This document shows positions 13,055 to 14,132 of a DNA stretch of 14,132 bases, one piece after another. Position numbers and translations under genes: made by a program. The stretch lies in the NCBI GenBank assembly GCA_903823545.1, contig CAIJTL010000806.1, positions 1 to 14,132 on the forward strand, given 5' to 3'. Source of the stretch: an uncultured Planctomycetaceae bacterium. Lineage in GTDB: Bacteria > Planctomycetota > Planctomycetia > Planctomycetales > Planctomycetaceae. The notes beneath the pieces are model-generated. The model did no database searches. It was not told the origin of the DNA and saw only the letters and a program-made list of their open reading frames with translations. Every line of letters begins with the position of its first letter. Positions within the stretch are counted from its first letter, which is position 1.

Positions 13055-14132
13055 TCAATGAACCAGTCGCAGTGACGCCATGATTGAATCAGGTTGGAGG
13101 ACACCGGGGCTGCTGGTGATAGTGCCGTCGAAGACGGGTGCGGGTTGGATCACGACGGTCTTGCCACTCGGGCTCCCGGTCAGCCTCACGAAGAGAATTC
13201 GGATGCCGACGAATTTGCAGATCTGATACGTGGCGTTGTTTCCGGGACCGGAAACCGAACGAAAGATTGGGATTGCTCGCGGTTGCCCAATGATCGCCGC
13301 GAGGTCGTCTTTGATTCCGGCGCTTAAGCCCGTGTCACCGTTCAATGCGAGTAAGCCACTGGCGGGAATTTGGACTTTGCCGCCGAAATACGCCAAGTCG
13401 GCCGCATTGGGTCCATTTCGAATCTGTCGAGACAGATCCGCCGTGCTGTTGTTCGATGAGCCGATATCGACGGTCCCGCGATTTCCCGCTGTGGTGTTTG
13501 TACCATCGGGATAGAGACTGACCTCTTTGATTCCGTCAGCCCCCGATGACACGGTTTTTGTCGTGGCGTTGTAGCGATAGTTATCACTTCCAATGCCGTT
13601 GTTGATGAGGTTGTTCCAGGTGGTTTCGTCGAGAGCAATAGGGAGCAGTGGGCACGTCAGGCCGCTACTGGGTGGGATATAAAACCCGTTACCAGGGACC
13701 AATACGGCGGTAGCCGTCGCAGTCACAGAAGCGTAATTGCTGCCGAGCACCGGAGCGAAGAGAAGAGGAATCTTCTGGTCGCCACGAGTGACAATTCCGT
13801 TGGCCAAAGGCTGGTCGCGACGCACGGTGACCTCCACCATGTTGTACGGCGATGTCCCCCAGGTCTCGACCCAAGCTCCTTGTGCGTTTTGAGTTCGCTG
13901 TCCGAAACGCAAGTCGCGAGTCGTGTCGATATACGCCGAAGACTGCTCACCGACTTTGTATGTTGCGGCCACGGTCTGTGTTACTGTGCCGGTTGCTGTT
14001 TGTACTTGAGTGGCCGTTGAGACTTTGCCGGGGCCCCAGCCATCAGGGAGTTCCAACGCTCCCGATAAAATGCTCCCGTCCGCGGTCGCTTGCAGTTGTG
14101 TCTTAGTCTGCATCAGAAAGCCAATATCAACG
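13055..14132 (-). CDS. TadG-like pilus-associated protein, C-terminal 358 residues (N-terminus beyond right edge)
   Basis: The reading frame is open to the right edge. Its first visible residues, VDIGFLMQTKTQLQATADGS, align with VDVGYIQLTKTQLQAAADAS of the neighbouring TadG-like protein, so the true start and membrane segment lie outside and the ATG at 14113 is internal. Shared features continue: LRFGQRT and AWVETWGTSPYNMVEVTV, then KIPLLFAPVLGSNYASVTATATA, which parallel the neighbour's IIFGKTSW, YNVIKVLA and LPLLFGPVLGTSSANITAESVA. After that the two diverge. No DxSxS MIDAS motif appears; instead there is an Asn/Gly/Thr-rich region and a beta-rich end (IRILFVRLTG, KTVVIQPAPVFDG, ending LRLVH). 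It is a VWA-less paralogue, probably in the envelope. Confidence 0.8.
   Translation of the reverse strand, partial: VDIGFLMQTKTQLQATADGSILSGALELPDGWGPGKVSTATQVQTATGTVTQTVAATYKVGEQSSAYIDTTRDLRFGQRTQNAQGAWVETWGTSPYNMVEVTVRRDQPLANGIVTRGDQKIPLLFAPVLGSNYASVTATATAVLVPGNGFYIPPSSGLTCPLLPIALDETTWNNLINNGIGSDNYRYNATTKTVSSGADGIKEVSLYPDGTNTTAGNRGTVDIGSSNNSTADLSRQIRNGPNAADLAYFGGKVQIPASGLLALNGDTGLSAGIKDDLAAIIGQPRAIPIFRSVSGPGNNATYQICKFVGIRILFVRLTGSPSGKTVVIQPAPVFDGTITSSPGVLQPDSIMASLRLVH

Overview
The window looks like planctomycete DNA. The reasons are the type of Tad/Flp pilus genes (a pilin with the ..DGPTAVEYAVML.. motif, TadG-like proteins with large insertions), a secreted PQQ-like beta-propeller opening with WRQFRGP, and Tyr/Pro-rich secreted and lipoprotein genes of unknown function. 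This is inference from family resemblance; no rRNA or other taxonomic marker is present, and no tRNA, CRISPR array, insertion sequence or phage gene was seen.

Left third (1-4718, all on the minus strand): a Tad/Flp type IVc pilus assembly cluster. In transcription order it holds two tandem Flp prepilin genes (4718-4557 and 4370-4209), a CpaA-type prepilin peptidase (3885-3307), CpaB (3132-2125), the secretin CpaC (2005-131) and the first 31 residues of a CpaE-like protein (95-1) that runs off the left edge. The motor and platform genes (cpaF, tadB, tadC) are not in the window; if present they should lie to the left. Four of the five gaps between these genes hold hairpins, including a bidirectional terminator-like hairpin between the pilins and three consecutive hairpins between cpaB and cpaC. 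Upstream of the first pilin is a sigma-54-like -24/-12 element (TGGC-N7-TTGC), with palindromes further upstream and a hairpin close to the predicted transcript 5' end.

Middle (4719-10743): a divergent intergenic region with a nested inverted repeat (4967-5051), then a small secreted protein with a strict five-residue Tyr repeat (+). It is followed by a GNAT acetyltransferase and a lipoprotein with 6 nt between them (both -), a type IIA topoisomerase B subunit most like ParE (+), and a secreted PQQ-like beta-propeller protein (+). The ParE-like protein has an unusual EGLSAGG in place of EGDSAGG in its TOPRIM domain.

Right part (10873-14132, minus strand): two TadG-like proteins with TadE/G-type N-termini. 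The first carries a VWA domain whose MIDAS signature is split by a roughly 215-residue insertion. The second shows no MIDAS motif and its N-terminus lies beyond the right edge. They are probably pilus-associated or surface proteins that belong functionally with the Tad cluster, about 6 kb away. No clearly new multi-gene system is evident. The most distinctive signals are the pilin duplication with its putative regulatory architecture, the nested repeat, and the topoisomerase substitution.
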